Origin: an uncultured Verrucomicrobiae bacterium
GTDB taxonomy: Bacteria; Verrucomicrobiota; Verrucomicrobiia; Limisphaerales; AAA164-E04
Reading direction: 5' to 3'
Assembly: GCA_951813855.1 (NCBI GenBank)
Contig: OX638380.1
Location: forward strand, 124,001 to 188,000
DNA length: 64,000 nt
Shown here: positions 44,497-54,339 of the stretch, one piece after another
Layout of the letters: each line of letters starts with the position of its first letter
How positions within the stretch are numbered: position 1 is the stretch's first letter
The notes under the pieces: model-generated
The model's database searches: none
What the model was told of the DNA's origin: nothing
The model's input: only the letters and a program-made list of their open reading frames with translations
Made by a program: the position numbers and the translations under genes

Positions 44497-44871
44497 TCAC
44501 TGAGCCACCGTCGAGACCGTCCCGGTGCGAGGGTCGTAATGCCATCGAAAACCTCGCGGCAATTCCGGAGCTTTCGGCAAATACCCGTTATCGACCAATT
44601 CTTTCAACTGATTCGGGAACCGGCCTTCCATGGCCCGGAAAGTCTTGACCGCGTGCTTCACATTCGCCTCCGCCAGTTGATTTCTCGAATATTTGTTGGC
44701 TTGGTTAACCGCGCCCAAATACTCTACCGGAGCCGAAACGGCTTGTTCGACTATTCCCGGGGCATCCGATTCGTTCTCCGCCGCCTCTTCGTTGCCGTCG
44801 TCGCCGCCGCCGCACCCGACGAATAACGGCAATATCAAGACCGCTCCCATCAACCTCATCAGCATTTTCAT
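44497..44871 (-). CDS. Small lipoprotein of unknown function
   Basis: A 124-residue protein with a type II signal peptide and lipobox LFVGC (Cys20), followed by a Gly/Asp/Glu-rich linker. The rest has 'LAEANVKHAVKTFRAMEGRF', 'LKELVDNGYLPKAPELPRGF' and 'YDPRTGTVSTV', a small domain resembling the soluble part of GspG-like proteins common in Verrucomicrobiota. Function unknown. It lies upstream of guaA on the same strand, about 140 bp away. Confidence 0.75.
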   Translation of the reverse strand: MKMLMRLMGAVLILPLFVGCGGGDDGNEEAAENESDAPGIVEQAVSAPVEYLGAVNQANKYSRNQLAEANVKHAVKTFRAMEGRFPNQLKELVDNGYLPKAPELPRGFRWHYDPRTGTVSTVAQ

Positions 44872-45115
44872 GGTTTCAAATCGTCAACGTTAATTCCTAT
44901 TCCTCCGATGGTTCGGAGCCTGCTCAAGATTAGCCGGTAACGGTCCGTTCACTCAAGATAATCGGACCGCGAAGCATCGCTCGCGAATCCTCGAACGATA
45001 GGGGCGCTTACCGACGTTCGCCGAAACAACCGGATTCTCAGCTCGAAACCGAACGTAAAACCATGACGGGAACCTTCGATGATTCGCGCCCGCGGGACTA
45101 TGCGGAGCGTTAGTT

Positions 45116-46384
45116 TCAAGCTTGCCAAAAAGTGGATTGCGGACCCACGGTGTACTGAATTCCCATATCGGGAGTATCGACGACCGCTTGGCCCCGATGT
45201 AGCGATTCCACGCCGGCGATCACCATACCGGAAGTGAGCAGAGTGCGTTCCGCCGGATAAGGCGTTTTACCCGTTAGTACCGAGTTCTCAATATGCCGGA
45301 CCAGCGGATGAAAGAAATCGGCGGTGGTGGAGCCGTGGGTCGGCATCGGCAGATACATTTGAGTAGAAATGATTTCCTGATTGTCGGCGCGCACTCCGGC
45401 ATAGTTGAAATCCTGAATGCCGGTCAGAAACATGCTCGTTCTGAATCCGTCGCGGTGTTCGATAAAATAGGCGGTCGTATTCGGAAACGTCTTCCGGGCC
45501 CAAGCGAACGAAATCGGCTCCGTGTAGTAGCCTTCCACTACCGGTAGATTATGGCTGCGGGTGAATGCGGCAACCATGGCCCGGCGGGTAGGTTCGCGGT
45601 CAGGACGATCCAAGAACCGCCACATCCAGTCGCCCCGTAACGCTTGTACTCTGCTGATTCCCACTTCCCCGCCTAACCTTCGTTCCGACATGCACTGGGC
45701 GGTTTCCAACGCATGAATATCATAACTGTCCACTCCGCCGTAGGCAACGCAAACGCTCTCCTGCAACGGGCAATTATAAGGCATATCGATCGATGGCATC
45801 CGTCTGGTAACCGGCAAGGAAGAACCGGCGAAAAACGGAAAGTTCAGCCGCCGGGAGTCGGCAACCATCTCCCGGCATTCGTCCCAGTCCGTCGAGAGAT
45901 GCTTGTCGTTGAAAACCGGCACCGAACGACCGGACCGCTCGAAAACCTTGACGATTTCCTTGAACCAGCGATAGCGGGGATAGAGTTTTTGCCCTTTATC
46001 GTTCCGCGGGTAATTGCCGTGCTCCGCGATGATCGCCACCCCGTCCACCGCCAATTCGCCGGTTCCCAAAGTCAGGGCTTCCTCGATGCTCGCAGAGAGT
46101 TTCAGTCCGTGGCGTTCAGCCCGCCCACGGGCCAGATCGTTCTGAGGAAACTGATCGATGTAAACCGACGCCACCCTCACCCGAGGGCTAACCCACTGTC
46201 CCCGCCAACCGTATCCCATCGTCAACCGGTCCAGAAAATGTTGCGAATGGGAATGGGTCCGCACTTCGGTTCCCAAAAAGGCGACCGTCTTGCGATCGTC
46301 GGCCGAGAATACCGAAGGGAAAAACGACACCCCGCCCGTCGCCAACAAGCAACGGGACAGAAAATTTCTACGTGAGGCTTTCAT
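45116..46384 (-). CDS. TAT-signal protein, PVC conserved, function unknown
   Basis: A 422-residue protein starting 'MKASRRNFLSRCLL', a twin-arginine signal, so it is exported folded, often with a bound cofactor. I see an initial 'KTVAFLGTEVRTHSHSQHF' strand-turn resembling an oxidoreductase-type fold, but no dinucleotide glycine motif. Later parts include 'VAIIAEHGNYPRN' and 'FPFFAGSSLPVTRR'. Similar proteins in PVC genomes are often near sulfatases, as here (the next gene upstream). I cannot assign a reaction. Confidence 0.7.
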   Translation of the reverse strand: MKASRRNFLSRCLLATGGVSFFPSVFSADDRKTVAFLGTEVRTHSHSQHFLDRLTMGYGWRGQWVSPRVRVASVYIDQFPQNDLARGRAERHGLKLSASIEEALTLGTGELAVDGVAIIAEHGNYPRNDKGQKLYPRYRWFKEIVKVFERSGRSVPVFNDKHLSTDWDECREMVADSRRLNFPFFAGSSLPVTRRMPSIDMPYNCPLQESVCVAYGGVDSYDIHALETAQCMSERRLGGEVGISRVQALRGDWMWRFLDRPDREPTRRAMVAAFTRSHNLPVVEGYYTEPISFAWARKTFPNTTAYFIEHRDGFRTSMFLTGIQDFNYAGVRADNQEIISTQMYLPMPTHGSTTADFFHPLVRHIENSVLTGKTPYPAERTLLTSGMVIAGVESLHRGQAVVDTPDMGIQYTVGPQSTFWQA

Positions 46385-46633
46385 GCAATAGTTCGGTCGA
46401 GCGATCCGCCCGAGTTTCGAAATCCACCAGCCACGCGCCGACGAACTCGTCCGGCCTTCGTCAGGATAATTTCGGTTGCTTCGTCCGCAACCTCAAAAAG
46501 TCCGGAAAAACTTCCCTTGACTTTCGATGCGGATCAGCTCCGGAAAACACGACAGCTGCCGACAATCCCTTTCGATAATGCGAAACCGGCCCGGCGTTTA
46601 GCGTCCTGCCGCCCCGCTTGCCGACTGCTGGCC

Positions 46634-48523
46634 TTAGCGTACGGCTCGATCGGTACCGTCCAATTGATTCAAGGCTCGATTGATGACCCGCACGACGTAC
46701 TTGCCCCCGGAAAACAATTCCGCTCGCGGCTGCAGAGCTTGCCGCATGGCCTTGATCACCGGTCGAGCCTGAGCATCAATTTCGTCCAGAACGAGGGCCG
46801 CATGCAACCGTTCCCATTGACTTCCCGTTTCCAACACGGAAACCAAAACCGGCAGGGCGGATTCCGGCTTGCCGAGACGACACATTGCGCGGGCCGCCGC
46901 CGTTCGAACCACCAGTTCGGGATCGCGCAGGGCTTTCGCGACCGCTTCCTCGGCGTCTCCGGCCTCGGCTCCCAGATTAGCGAGCCCCACGGCTCCCCAA
47001 TAACGAACGGCCGCCTCCTCGTCGGTCAATGCCGCCAGCAATTCAGCTTTCTTTTCGGCTCCCGCGGTCGCGTCGGCCGCCGCCCGCGCCAAGCGAGCGA
47101 AGAATTCCCGGCCTCCGGAGCGGTGCAATATGCCGTAACGACTGCCGTATTTCCGTTCCAGCTCATCCAGCAGCGGTTCGGCGATAAAACCCAGATCCAG
47201 CGTCGTTTCCGCCCAAGCGTTCTGCGCCGCTCTCATCCTTCGCAACCGGTTCCGATACTGGGGATCTGCGGCCAGATTATTCAGTTCATGGGGATCGTTC
47301 TGAGTATCGTACAACTCTTCCGCCGGCTTTGAAGGCGCAAAGTAGCCGGCCGCGGACTCGGGAAGCTTTCCGGTTTCGAACAACCGCCTCATTTCCCGCA
47401 ACGTCCCTCCCTTTTCGGAGTAACTGACGTACTGGTAATAGGTTTTGTGCGGCTCGTAATTCCGCAGGTATTTGAACCGGTGGTCACGGACCATCCGGAT
47501 GATATCGTAACGCTCGTCCATCCGATCCCTCGCTCCGTAAACGTATTGGCGTTCCGGCGGAAGATTCGGCCCCAAAAACGGCTGTCCCTGGAGGTGTCCG
47601 GGTAAATCGACCCCGGCTAAATTCAACATGGTGGGAGCGTAATCGATGGAACTGACCAGACGGTCCGACCGCGAACCGGACGAACCTTGACCGTCCTGCC
47701 GCCACTTCTCCGGAACGCTCACGATCAACGGCACGTGAACTCCCGAATCGTACAGCCAACGCTTCGCCCGCGGCAAACCGACCCCGTGATCGGACCAGAA
47801 AAAAACGATCGTATTTTCGCGCAGACCATCCTCTTCCAACTGGCGGAGCAAATCGCCGACCCAATAATCCATTGCCGTGATCAGTTCGTAGTTCCTTTTC
47901 CAATCTTCGCGAACCGTCGGAGTGTCCTGGTAATACGGCGGCAAGGTCGTCAAGCGAGCGGGATCCTGTCTTTGAGCTTCGCTCAATACCGAAGTCACGG
48001 AACGATATTTCGAAGCGTTGGCGATTCCGCTCTCGTGACATCCGGTGAAATTGAACACCGAAAAAAACGGCTGATCCTTTCGAGGCCGTTTCCGCCAATG
48101 GGCGTTGGCCCCGGATTCGTCCCAAGCGTCGGCCGGCGTCACGAATTGATAGTCTTCCTTGCGATTGTTCGAGCAATAATAACCGGCCTCTCTCAGATAA
48201 GCGGTAAACGGGCGGACAATATCCGGGAGCTTGGCCCGGCAACGCATATGATGAGTGCCCAAGGAGGTTTGGTACATGCCGGTAATAATCCCGCTCCGGC
48301 AGGGAGCGCATACTCCAGCAGTCGTGAAAGCGTGAGTAAAGCGAACGCCTTCAGTCGCTAACCTGTCCAAATGCGGCGTCACGGCATGAGGATCACCGAA
48401 ACATCCCAGATGAGGTCCGATATCCTCCGCCGACAACCAAAGGATATTCGGCCGTTCCGCTTCGTCTCCTCCGACGGGCAGCCAACTAAGTGCGAGTGCC
48501 AGAAAGAGAATGCGTTCGGTCAT
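46634..48523 (-). CDS. Type I sulfatase with C-terminal HEAT-like repeats
   Basis: A 629-residue exported sulfatase. After a signal peptide come 'SAEDIGPHLGC' (metal site, ED in place of the usual DD) and CAPCR at residues 72-76, a C-x-P-x-R formylglycine site, followed by xGIITGMY. The catalytic core runs to about residue 470. The C-terminal ~150 residues are Ala/Leu-rich alpha repeats ('AELLAALTDEEAAVRYWGAV', 'LRDPELVVRTAAARAMCRLG') like HEAT/PBS repeats, a known PVC combination. Substrate unknown. It is the second sulfatase here and needs the same maturation. Confidence 0.92.
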   Translation of the reverse strand: MTERILFLALALSWLPVGGDEAERPNILWLSAEDIGPHLGCFGDPHAVTPHLDRLATEGVRFTHAFTTAGVCAPCRSGIITGMYQTSLGTHHMRCRAKLPDIVRPFTAYLREAGYYCSNNRKEDYQFVTPADAWDESGANAHWRKRPRKDQPFFSVFNFTGCHESGIANASKYRSVTSVLSEAQRQDPARLTTLPPYYQDTPTVREDWKRNYELITAMDYWVGDLLRQLEEDGLRENTIVFFWSDHGVGLPRAKRWLYDSGVHVPLIVSVPEKWRQDGQGSSGSRSDRLVSSIDYAPTMLNLAGVDLPGHLQGQPFLGPNLPPERQYVYGARDRMDERYDIIRMVRDHRFKYLRNYEPHKTYYQYVSYSEKGGTLREMRRLFETGKLPESAAGYFAPSKPAEELYDTQNDPHELNNLAADPQYRNRLRRMRAAQNAWAETTLDLGFIAEPLLDELERKYGSRYGILHRSGGREFFARLARAAADATAGAEKKAELLAALTDEEAAVRYWGAVGLANLGAEAGDAEEAVAKALRDPELVVRTAAARAMCRLGKPESALPVLVSVLETGSQWERLHAALVLDEIDAQARPVIKAMRQALQPRAELFSGGKYVVRVINRALNQLDGTDRAVR

Positions 48524-48831
48524 GTCACGGATCCTACGTCGAAGGTCATCTCTGGTAAAATTAAAAGCCCCGGCCTTTCCCTCAGGTCAAAACCGCCGGC
48601 CCCCGAACCGGCCCGGTTGCCTTCGCCAATCGATTACGACATCGGCAGCGAACCGCACGATACCACCTTGATCGAGGATGCCGAGGATTTGCTCAAAACC
48701 TAAGACCCCGCACTCGAGTTGGCATTGCTACTTAGCCGGCCGGAACGCCAACCCCGGCGCACCGAGCCCCCCGAACCGCTTCTTTCCTTCTCGTTGCCAA
48801 AATCCGGCAGCCTTCTATGATCCGCCCCTGA
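48524..48831. other. Intergenic region with an orphan coding-like tail
   Basis: About 300 bp between divergent sulfatase and rph genes. On the plus strand, 48617-48703 reads as a coding-like C-terminus ('PSPIDYDIGSEPHDTTLIED', then AEDLLKT and a stop) with G/C-rich third positions but no start or recognised domain. It may be a remnant. No clear promoter seen. Confidence 0.3.
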
Positions 48832-49608
48832 ATGATGAACGATCCATCGTCCCAGACCGACGCCCGTCCGGATTCGAGGCAATCCGATCAGTTGCGTCCG
48901 GTCGTTTTTCGCAATGATATTGCGCCCTACGCCTACGGTTCGACCTTGATCGAGTGGGGCTCCACCCGCGTCATCTGTGCGGCGACGGTCGAAGATCGAG
49001 TGCCGCGTTGGATGCAAGAACAAAAGGTCGGTGGCGGCTGGGTCAGCGCGGAGTACTCGATGCTGCCCTACTCGACTCAAGGCCGTAAACCCAGAGACAT
49101 TTCCCGAGGGAAAATCGACGGGCGGTCCCAGGAAATTCAACGACTCATCGGACGTTCGATGCGGGCCGCCGTCCAGCTGGAACTTCTAGGCGCTCGGTCG
49201 ATTTGGATCGACTGCGACGTACTCCAAGCTGACGGCGGAACCCGTACCGCGGCGATTACCGGCGGTTACGTCGCCCTCTCCTTGGCGGTCCAGCGATTAT
49301 TGGCCGAGGACAAACTCAAAGAATCGCCCTTGGCCCAATCCGTCGCTGCGGTCAGCGTAGGAGTAGTTAAGGGCATTCCCCTCCTGGATCTTTGTTATGA
49401 AGAAGATGCTGCGGCCGACGTCGACCTGAATGTCGTCATGACTTCCAGAGGAGAATACGTCGAACTCCAGGGCACGGGAGAAAAGACCACTTTCGGTTCT
49501 CCGGCGCTGCATCGCATGCTGGAATTAGCCGGGAACGGCGTAGCCGAATTGGTCAAATTGCAACGAGATGCGATCGAAGCGGGAGCCAACCGTCCCGGTC
49601 CGGCTTGA
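48832..49608 (+). CDS. rph: Ribonuclease PH
   Basis: A 258-residue RNase PH, a phosphorolytic 3'-exonuclease that trims tRNA 3' ends. Signatures: 'RPVVFRNDIAPYAYGST', 'GSTRVICAATVEDRVPRW', 'GWVSAEYSMLPYST', 'ISRGKIDGRSQEIQRLIGRS' and 'DCDVLQADGGTRTAAITG'. Length is normal apart from a polar N-terminal extension. Two adjacent ATGs are possible starts (48832 and 48835). No operon partner downstream; an element relic follows. Confidence 0.95.
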   Translation: MMNDPSSQTDARPDSRQSDQLRPVVFRNDIAPYAYGSTLIEWGSTRVICAATVEDRVPRWMQEQKVGGGWVSAEYSMLPYSTQGRKPRDISRGKIDGRSQEIQRLIGRSMRAAVQLELLGARSIWIDCDVLQADGGTRTAAITGGYVALSLAVQRLLAEDKLKESPLAQSVAAVSVGVVKGIPLLDLCYEEDAAADVDLNVVMTSRGEYVELQGTGEKTTFGSPALHRMLELAGNGVAELVKLQRDAIEAGANRPGPA

Positions 49609-49859
49609 AACGTTTGGAACGTTCGTCGAGCCGACGACGGCGGGAAGCGAAAGCCGTTATTGATTTAACGTAATTGATTGGCGGGTTTGAACGCCATTTT
49701 GAACTGAACGATCTGACGCAAAGGTGCATTCCCATTATCAAGGATTTCATGTTTCGCTTCTGTCAGAAGATGAGTGATCTCATTCCATCCGACGTCCCTG
49801 GTTGATCGTCAGGCGGCTTCGGATCAAATATCCTCGACCATCAACGTTTGCTTTCGAGT

Positions 49860-50470
49860 GGCATTCGATTCCCGTTAGGGCGCCAACTCTCCGACTTCCC
49901 CGAGGTCCGGGAAAACCTTGGCGTCAACCCCAAGAACTGTCAATTCGACGTCTGATAACAAGTGCCGGAAAACTTCGAAGAATCGATTAACGTTTCGGCC
50001 AGAGCAACTGGATAACCGTGCACTTGACGCCTATCGTCTTCCCGGCGGCGCGGCTCAAACCGTGTGCACGCGAAGCCAAGTTGGGTAACCGACCTTCCTG
50101 CAGCGCCAGAAAGCGATCGTTGTTCGCGATCAAAGGCGACCTGGAAAATTGCTGCTCGGCCGACCAGCCGATCCACCCGTCGCGAACTCTCACCTTGAAG
50201 GCCCCGGCCTGCCAAACCAACAGGGCGAGCCAGGTTTCGTCGTGAATTGCGACCTGGCGCCATCCCTTCCCGAGCAAGCCAAGGAACGGAAGATTATGAT
50301 ATTGCGCGATTAACGAATCCCAGCGTTTTCTTTCTTCTTCGCCAGGGACAAGTCGAAGCGGTACGTCCCGTACCGGAAACGGCGCGGTATTCGAAATAAT
50401 CGATTCCATGACGAAATCGATAACGGCGAAACTTTGCAGGTTCAGACAAAAACGGCCCAATTCCACATCC
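49860..50470 (-). pseudogene. DUF4338 (DruA-domain) element relic, left copy
   Basis: A minus-strand relic of the same element as at 52090-53942. From an ATG at 50409 it reads 'MESIISNTAPFPVRDV', 'RLVPGEEERKRWDSLIAQYH', 'VAIHDETWLALLVWQAGAFK' and 'GWIGWSAEQQFSRSPLIANN', matching the right copy closely. The frame breaks after 'LPNLASRAHGLSRAA', and DNA similarity then continues to about 49860. Similarity also extends about 50 bp upstream of the ATG, probably to the element end. No transposase part is visible. Confidence 0.75.
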
Positions 50471-50550
50471 CTTATTGGACCAAAGACTGTTGAATTGTCC
50501 TGGAAAACGTAGTCGCGGGGGAATCTCCGCAAACTGCCGGCGGGCAGTTA

Positions 50551-51993
50551 TCAGGCTAGCTTTTCCGCCAACCAGGATTCCAGTTCTGCGATCGGGACTC
50601 TCGTCTGCTGGGTAGTGTCCCGGTCCCGAACCGTCACCGTATCTTTCAAGTGGTCCGATTCACCATCGCCGACCGTATCGAAATCGACCGTAACCCCGAA
50701 AGGCGTGCCGATTTCGTCGTGCCGGGCGTAACGTTTCCCGATCGAACCGGTCAGATCGAAGGCAGTGAGATATCGATCCTTCAACCGGTCGTGAATGGCT
50801 TTAGCCTTGGCGACCAAGGGGGGACGATTCTTGTTCAAGGGAAACACGCCGACCTTGCAAGGAGCCATGCGCGGATGGAATTTCATCACTATCCGGCGCT
50901 CCGGTTTCCCTTGAGCGTTGGGGATCATTTCTTCGCCGTAAGCTTGACAGAGCAAGGCCAACACCAGGCGGTCCACTCCCGCGCTCGGTTCGATCACCTG
51001 CGGCAGGTATTTCTGCCGAGTGTCGGCGTCGAAAAATTCCAACGATTTTCCGCTGTGTTGTTGATGTTGCCTCAAATCGAAATCCCCTCGCGCGGCGATT
51101 CCCTCCAGTTCCTGCCATCCGAAAGGAAACCGATACATGATATCGACCGTAGCTTGGGCGTAATGAGCCAATTCGTCTCCTGTTTGCCAATGCAATTTCA
51201 GCTGTTGCTCTGGCAGGCCGATGTTGCGATACCAAGCCATCCGTTGGTCCACCCAGTATCGATGCCACTCTTTCCACCCCCAATCCTCCGGCCGGGATTG
51301 CGCTTCCCCTTCGCCCTCGCTCGACGGTTCTCCGGCGGCGCTAACCGCATCCGGTTTAATAAAATACTCCAGTTCCATCTGCTCGAATTCCCGGGAGCGG
51401 AAGGTGTAATTCCTCGGGTTGATTTCGTTGCGAAACGCCTTGCCGATCTGGCAAATGCCGAACGGAAGTTTTTGGCGGGAAACGTCCAGGACGTTCTTGA
51501 ATTGAGCGAATATCGCTTGGGCCGTCTCGGGGCGCAACCAAGCCGCGTTCTCCTCCGATTCCACCGGTCCCAGCCAAGTCTTGAACATCAGGTTAAAGGC
51601 TCGGGGTTCGGTCTTTTCCGCATCGCAAGCGGCCACGCTCTTGCTGGGTTTTTCGAGACAAGCCTCCTCTTCCAACTGGTCCGCGCGAAACCTTCCCTGG
51701 CATTTTTTGCAATCCACCATCGGATCGCTGAAGGTCGAAGTGTGCCCGCTGGCTGCCCAGACCTGAGGATGGAGGATGATGGAAGCGTCCAACTCCACGA
51801 CGTCTTCTCGTTCGCGGGTCATGCACCGCCACCAGTACTCCTTGACGTTACGTTTCAGTTCGACGCCCAGCGGACCGTAATCCCAAAAGCCGTTGATGCC
51901 GCCGTAGATTTCCGAAGACTGGAAAATGAATCCCCGGCGCTTGCACAAAGACACCAATTTCCCCATCAACTCACTGTCCGTCGCTTCCGGCAT
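50551..51993 (-). CDS. glyS: Glycyl-tRNA synthetase (single-chain, dimeric type)
   Basis: A GlyRS of about 480 residues from ATG 51993, charging tRNA-Gly. Class II motifs and GlyRS signatures are clear: 'LMGKLVSLCKRRGFIFQSSE', 'NGFWDYGPLGVELK', 'RPETAQAIFAQFKNV', 'IGKAFRNEINPRN', 'REFEQMELEYF', and a C-terminal anticodon-binding domain. A cysteine-containing insert ('VDCKKCQGRF') is usual. A TTG at 52077 would add 28 residues without similarity to known starts, so I prefer 51993. The gene is flanked by outward-facing relics of the same mobile element. Confidence 0.93.
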   Translation of the reverse strand: MPEATDSELMGKLVSLCKRRGFIFQSSEIYGGINGFWDYGPLGVELKRNVKEYWWRCMTREREDVVELDASIILHPQVWAASGHTSTFSDPMVDCKKCQGRFRADQLEEEACLEKPSKSVAACDAEKTEPRAFNLMFKTWLGPVESEENAAWLRPETAQAIFAQFKNVLDVSRQKLPFGICQIGKAFRNEINPRNYTFRSREFEQMELEYFIKPDAVSAAGEPSSEGEGEAQSRPEDWGWKEWHRYWVDQRMAWYRNIGLPEQQLKLHWQTGDELAHYAQATVDIMYRFPFGWQELEGIAARGDFDLRQHQQHSGKSLEFFDADTRQKYLPQVIEPSAGVDRLVLALLCQAYGEEMIPNAQGKPERRIVMKFHPRMAPCKVGVFPLNKNRPPLVAKAKAIHDRLKDRYLTAFDLTGSIGKRYARHDEIGTPFGVTVDFDTVGDGESDHLKDTVTVRDRDTTQQTRVPIAELESWLAEKLA

Positions 51994-52089
51994 TGGTGGC
52001 GAAGCGTCGACCAAGGCCCGGTCAAAGTCAAGCGGATCGAAAAAATCTCCAGAGCCATTCAAAAGTCGTTGGCTCAATAAAGAAACCGG

Positions 52090-53942
52090 AATAGGGACGT
52101 ATTTTTAATCTGGACATTCAAAAGTTTCCCCGCTATTGATTTCGCCATGGAATCAATTATTCCGGATGCCGCGGCCTTTCCGTTACGGGACGTAACGGTT
52201 CGACTTGTCCGTGGCGAAGAGGAAAGACTGCGCTGAGACTCGTGAATGTCGCAATATCATTATCTTCCGTTCCACAGCCTGTTCGGGAAGGCCTTGCGCC
52301 ATGTCGCGATTTACGACGAAACCTGGCTCGCCTTGTTGGGTTGGCAGGCCGGAGCCTTCAAGGTGGGAGTTCGCGACGAGTGGATCGGCTGGTCGGCCGA
52401 GCAGCATTTTTCCCGGTTGCATTTGATTGCGAACAACATCCGTTTTTTGGTGCTGAAGGAAGGTCGGCTCCCCAACTTGGCCTCGCGGGCGCTCGGCCTG
52501 AACCTGCGCCGTCTGGAAGCCGATATGCGCCAAGTGCACGGTTATCCGGTTTATTTGGCCGAAACATTCGTCGATCCGTCGAAGTTTACCGGCACCTGTT
52601 ATCAGGCGGCGAATTGGCAGTTCTTGGGTTCGACTCGAGGCTTTTCCCGAGTCTCGGGGAAGTCGGTGAGTTGGCGCCAGAACGGACAACCGAAGCAAGT
52701 TCTCGCCTATCCGTTACGACCGGATGCCGCCACCATTCTAAGCCGCGAATCGGCGGCGGAAGACTGGCAGGCCGGGGATATGGCCCGGATCCCTTCGACT
52801 CCGGAACTGTGCAGTCGTCGATACGTTTCTGGAAAGCATCGACGACTTCCGCCAAGCTCGCGGCAAGCGTTACCGTCCAGCCTGTTTCTTGGCGATCGCG
52901 ATTGCGGCTCGCTTAGCCGGGTATCGCGGCGTCACCGCTTTCGGTGAATTCGCCGCCAGAATGACCCAAGGGCAATTGAAGGCGGTCGGAGCCTTTTGGA
53001 GTCCTCGTCGGCAATGCTACCCGGCTCCGGCGGCTTCTACTTTTCATTACATCCTTGCTAAATTGGATCCCGACACGCTGGATTGAACGATTGGTAAATG
53101 GGTCCGACAACGAAGCGACAAGGAAACTCCAGTAGCCATTGACGGCAAGGATATCCGTGGGGCTTCAGCTCAATTCGAGAACGAAAACCGGATGATGGTG
53201 GCGGCAGTCGAGCATGGCACCGGATTGATACTCGGTCAGACTCAAGTGCCCGATAAAACCAACGAAATTCCAGCGGTGCGCGAATTGTCTCGGGAGCTGG
53301 ATCTGGCAGGGCGCGTCGTGACTCTCGATGCCATGCATGTCCAACAGGAAACCGCCCGTAGCCTGCTGGAGGACGGTGCCGCCGACTACGTGACCAGTTC
53401 AGTCAAAAATAATCAACCGACCATCCATGAAGATTTGGAAGCCATTGATTGGAGTGCCGCGACGTGCTTCGATCAACCCGCCGAAAAGGGACATGGTCGC
53501 ATCGAAAACCGCCGTTGTCTGGTCCTCGATATCTCCAGCCCCGAGTGGAATAATTATTGCCGGCTTTACGGTCGCCAGCAGGCCATACGCATCGAACGCG
53601 AACGTTACATTCTGAAGACGGGTAAAACCAGCCGTGAAGTCGCTTGCTGCCTCACCTCCTTAAGTGCCGAAAAAGCCAGCCCGGAACAACTGCTCGCTCT
53701 CGTCCGTAACCATTGGCACCTCGAGAATCGTCTCCATTACGTGCGTGATTTCACCTATGACGAAGATCGATGTCGCGTGCGGGTCGGCCATTTAACCTCG
53801 CAACTTGGCCTGCCTGTCCAACGCCGCCATCTCGATCGTCAGGACCGAAAATCGCTTTGAGCATTTGCCGCCGTCCACTCGCCATTACGCGGCTCACCCC
53901 GAGGAAGCTCTCAATGCTATCCTCAAACCTTTGACTGACTGA
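52090..53942 (+). pseudogene. DUF4338 (DruA domain)-ISAs1 transposase fusion, decayed
   Basis: A broken gene from ATG 52147. The N-terminal part (to about 52750) is DUF4338, the domain of the anti-phage protein DruA ('ETWLALLGWQAGAFKVGVRD', 'NLASRALGLNLRRLEADMRQ', 'VYLAETFVDPSKFTGTCYQA'). After a frameshift near 52800 it continues as an ISAs1-type transposase: 'FLESIDDFRQARGKRYRPAC', 'AIDGKDIRGA' (first Asp), 'VTLDAMH' (second Asp), 'HWHLENRLHYVRDFTYDEDR' (Glu). Defects: TGA codons at 52234 and 52243, TGA at 53084, and a frameshift near 53800 before the natural end 'LKPLTD' and stop at 53942. Similarity to the left relic begins near 52090, close to the likely element end. Inactive. Confidence 0.85.
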
Positions 53943-54339
53943 ACGACCGATACAGTTCTTGATCGGAATCGGGACCGCAACAGCTCCTGAGAAAAGGGGT
54001 GCGTCGGCTCGTCACGAAGGCAATGAGGTATCCGCCCCCTCGCCGCCAAAACGACATCCAATAATTCGATAAGTCACCTCTGCGAGGATTGATCAACTTG
54101 GAATTGATCCCTAATGATGCAGTCGTGGATTCAGGACGGAGGAATCCAACGTCGGGATTTTCGTTGCAAAGGTGTTTGTCTGAAGTCTTTACGGGCATTT
54201 CTTCGTTTATTTGGACTTTTGAATATTCCTGAAAAAATCCCCGGGCGGCAACGGGAAAACCGTCAGGAACGAAGGCCGGAAAGGATTCCGCTATCGCCGA
54301 CACGGCGAAGGCGGCCGTCCCCGAGTCGGCAACACCCGG
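53943..54339. other. Intergenic region downstream of the transposase relic
   Basis: About 400 bp between the element relic and mog. I see no gene, hairpin or repeat I can name. The right end of the mobile element is probably within the first bases, but I could not match it to a left-end inverted repeat. Confidence 0.4.

Noticed and set aside
52078..52094. Upstream TTG start extending glyS by 28 codons
   Set aside because: The extra residues do not resemble GlyRS starts and there is no Shine-Dalgarno; the ATG at 51993 gives the usual N-terminus.
49860..53942. Functional Druantia defence system or active composite transposon
   Set aside because: Both DUF4338 copies have stops or frameshifts, there is no DruE-type helicase, and the second copy lacks a transposase.
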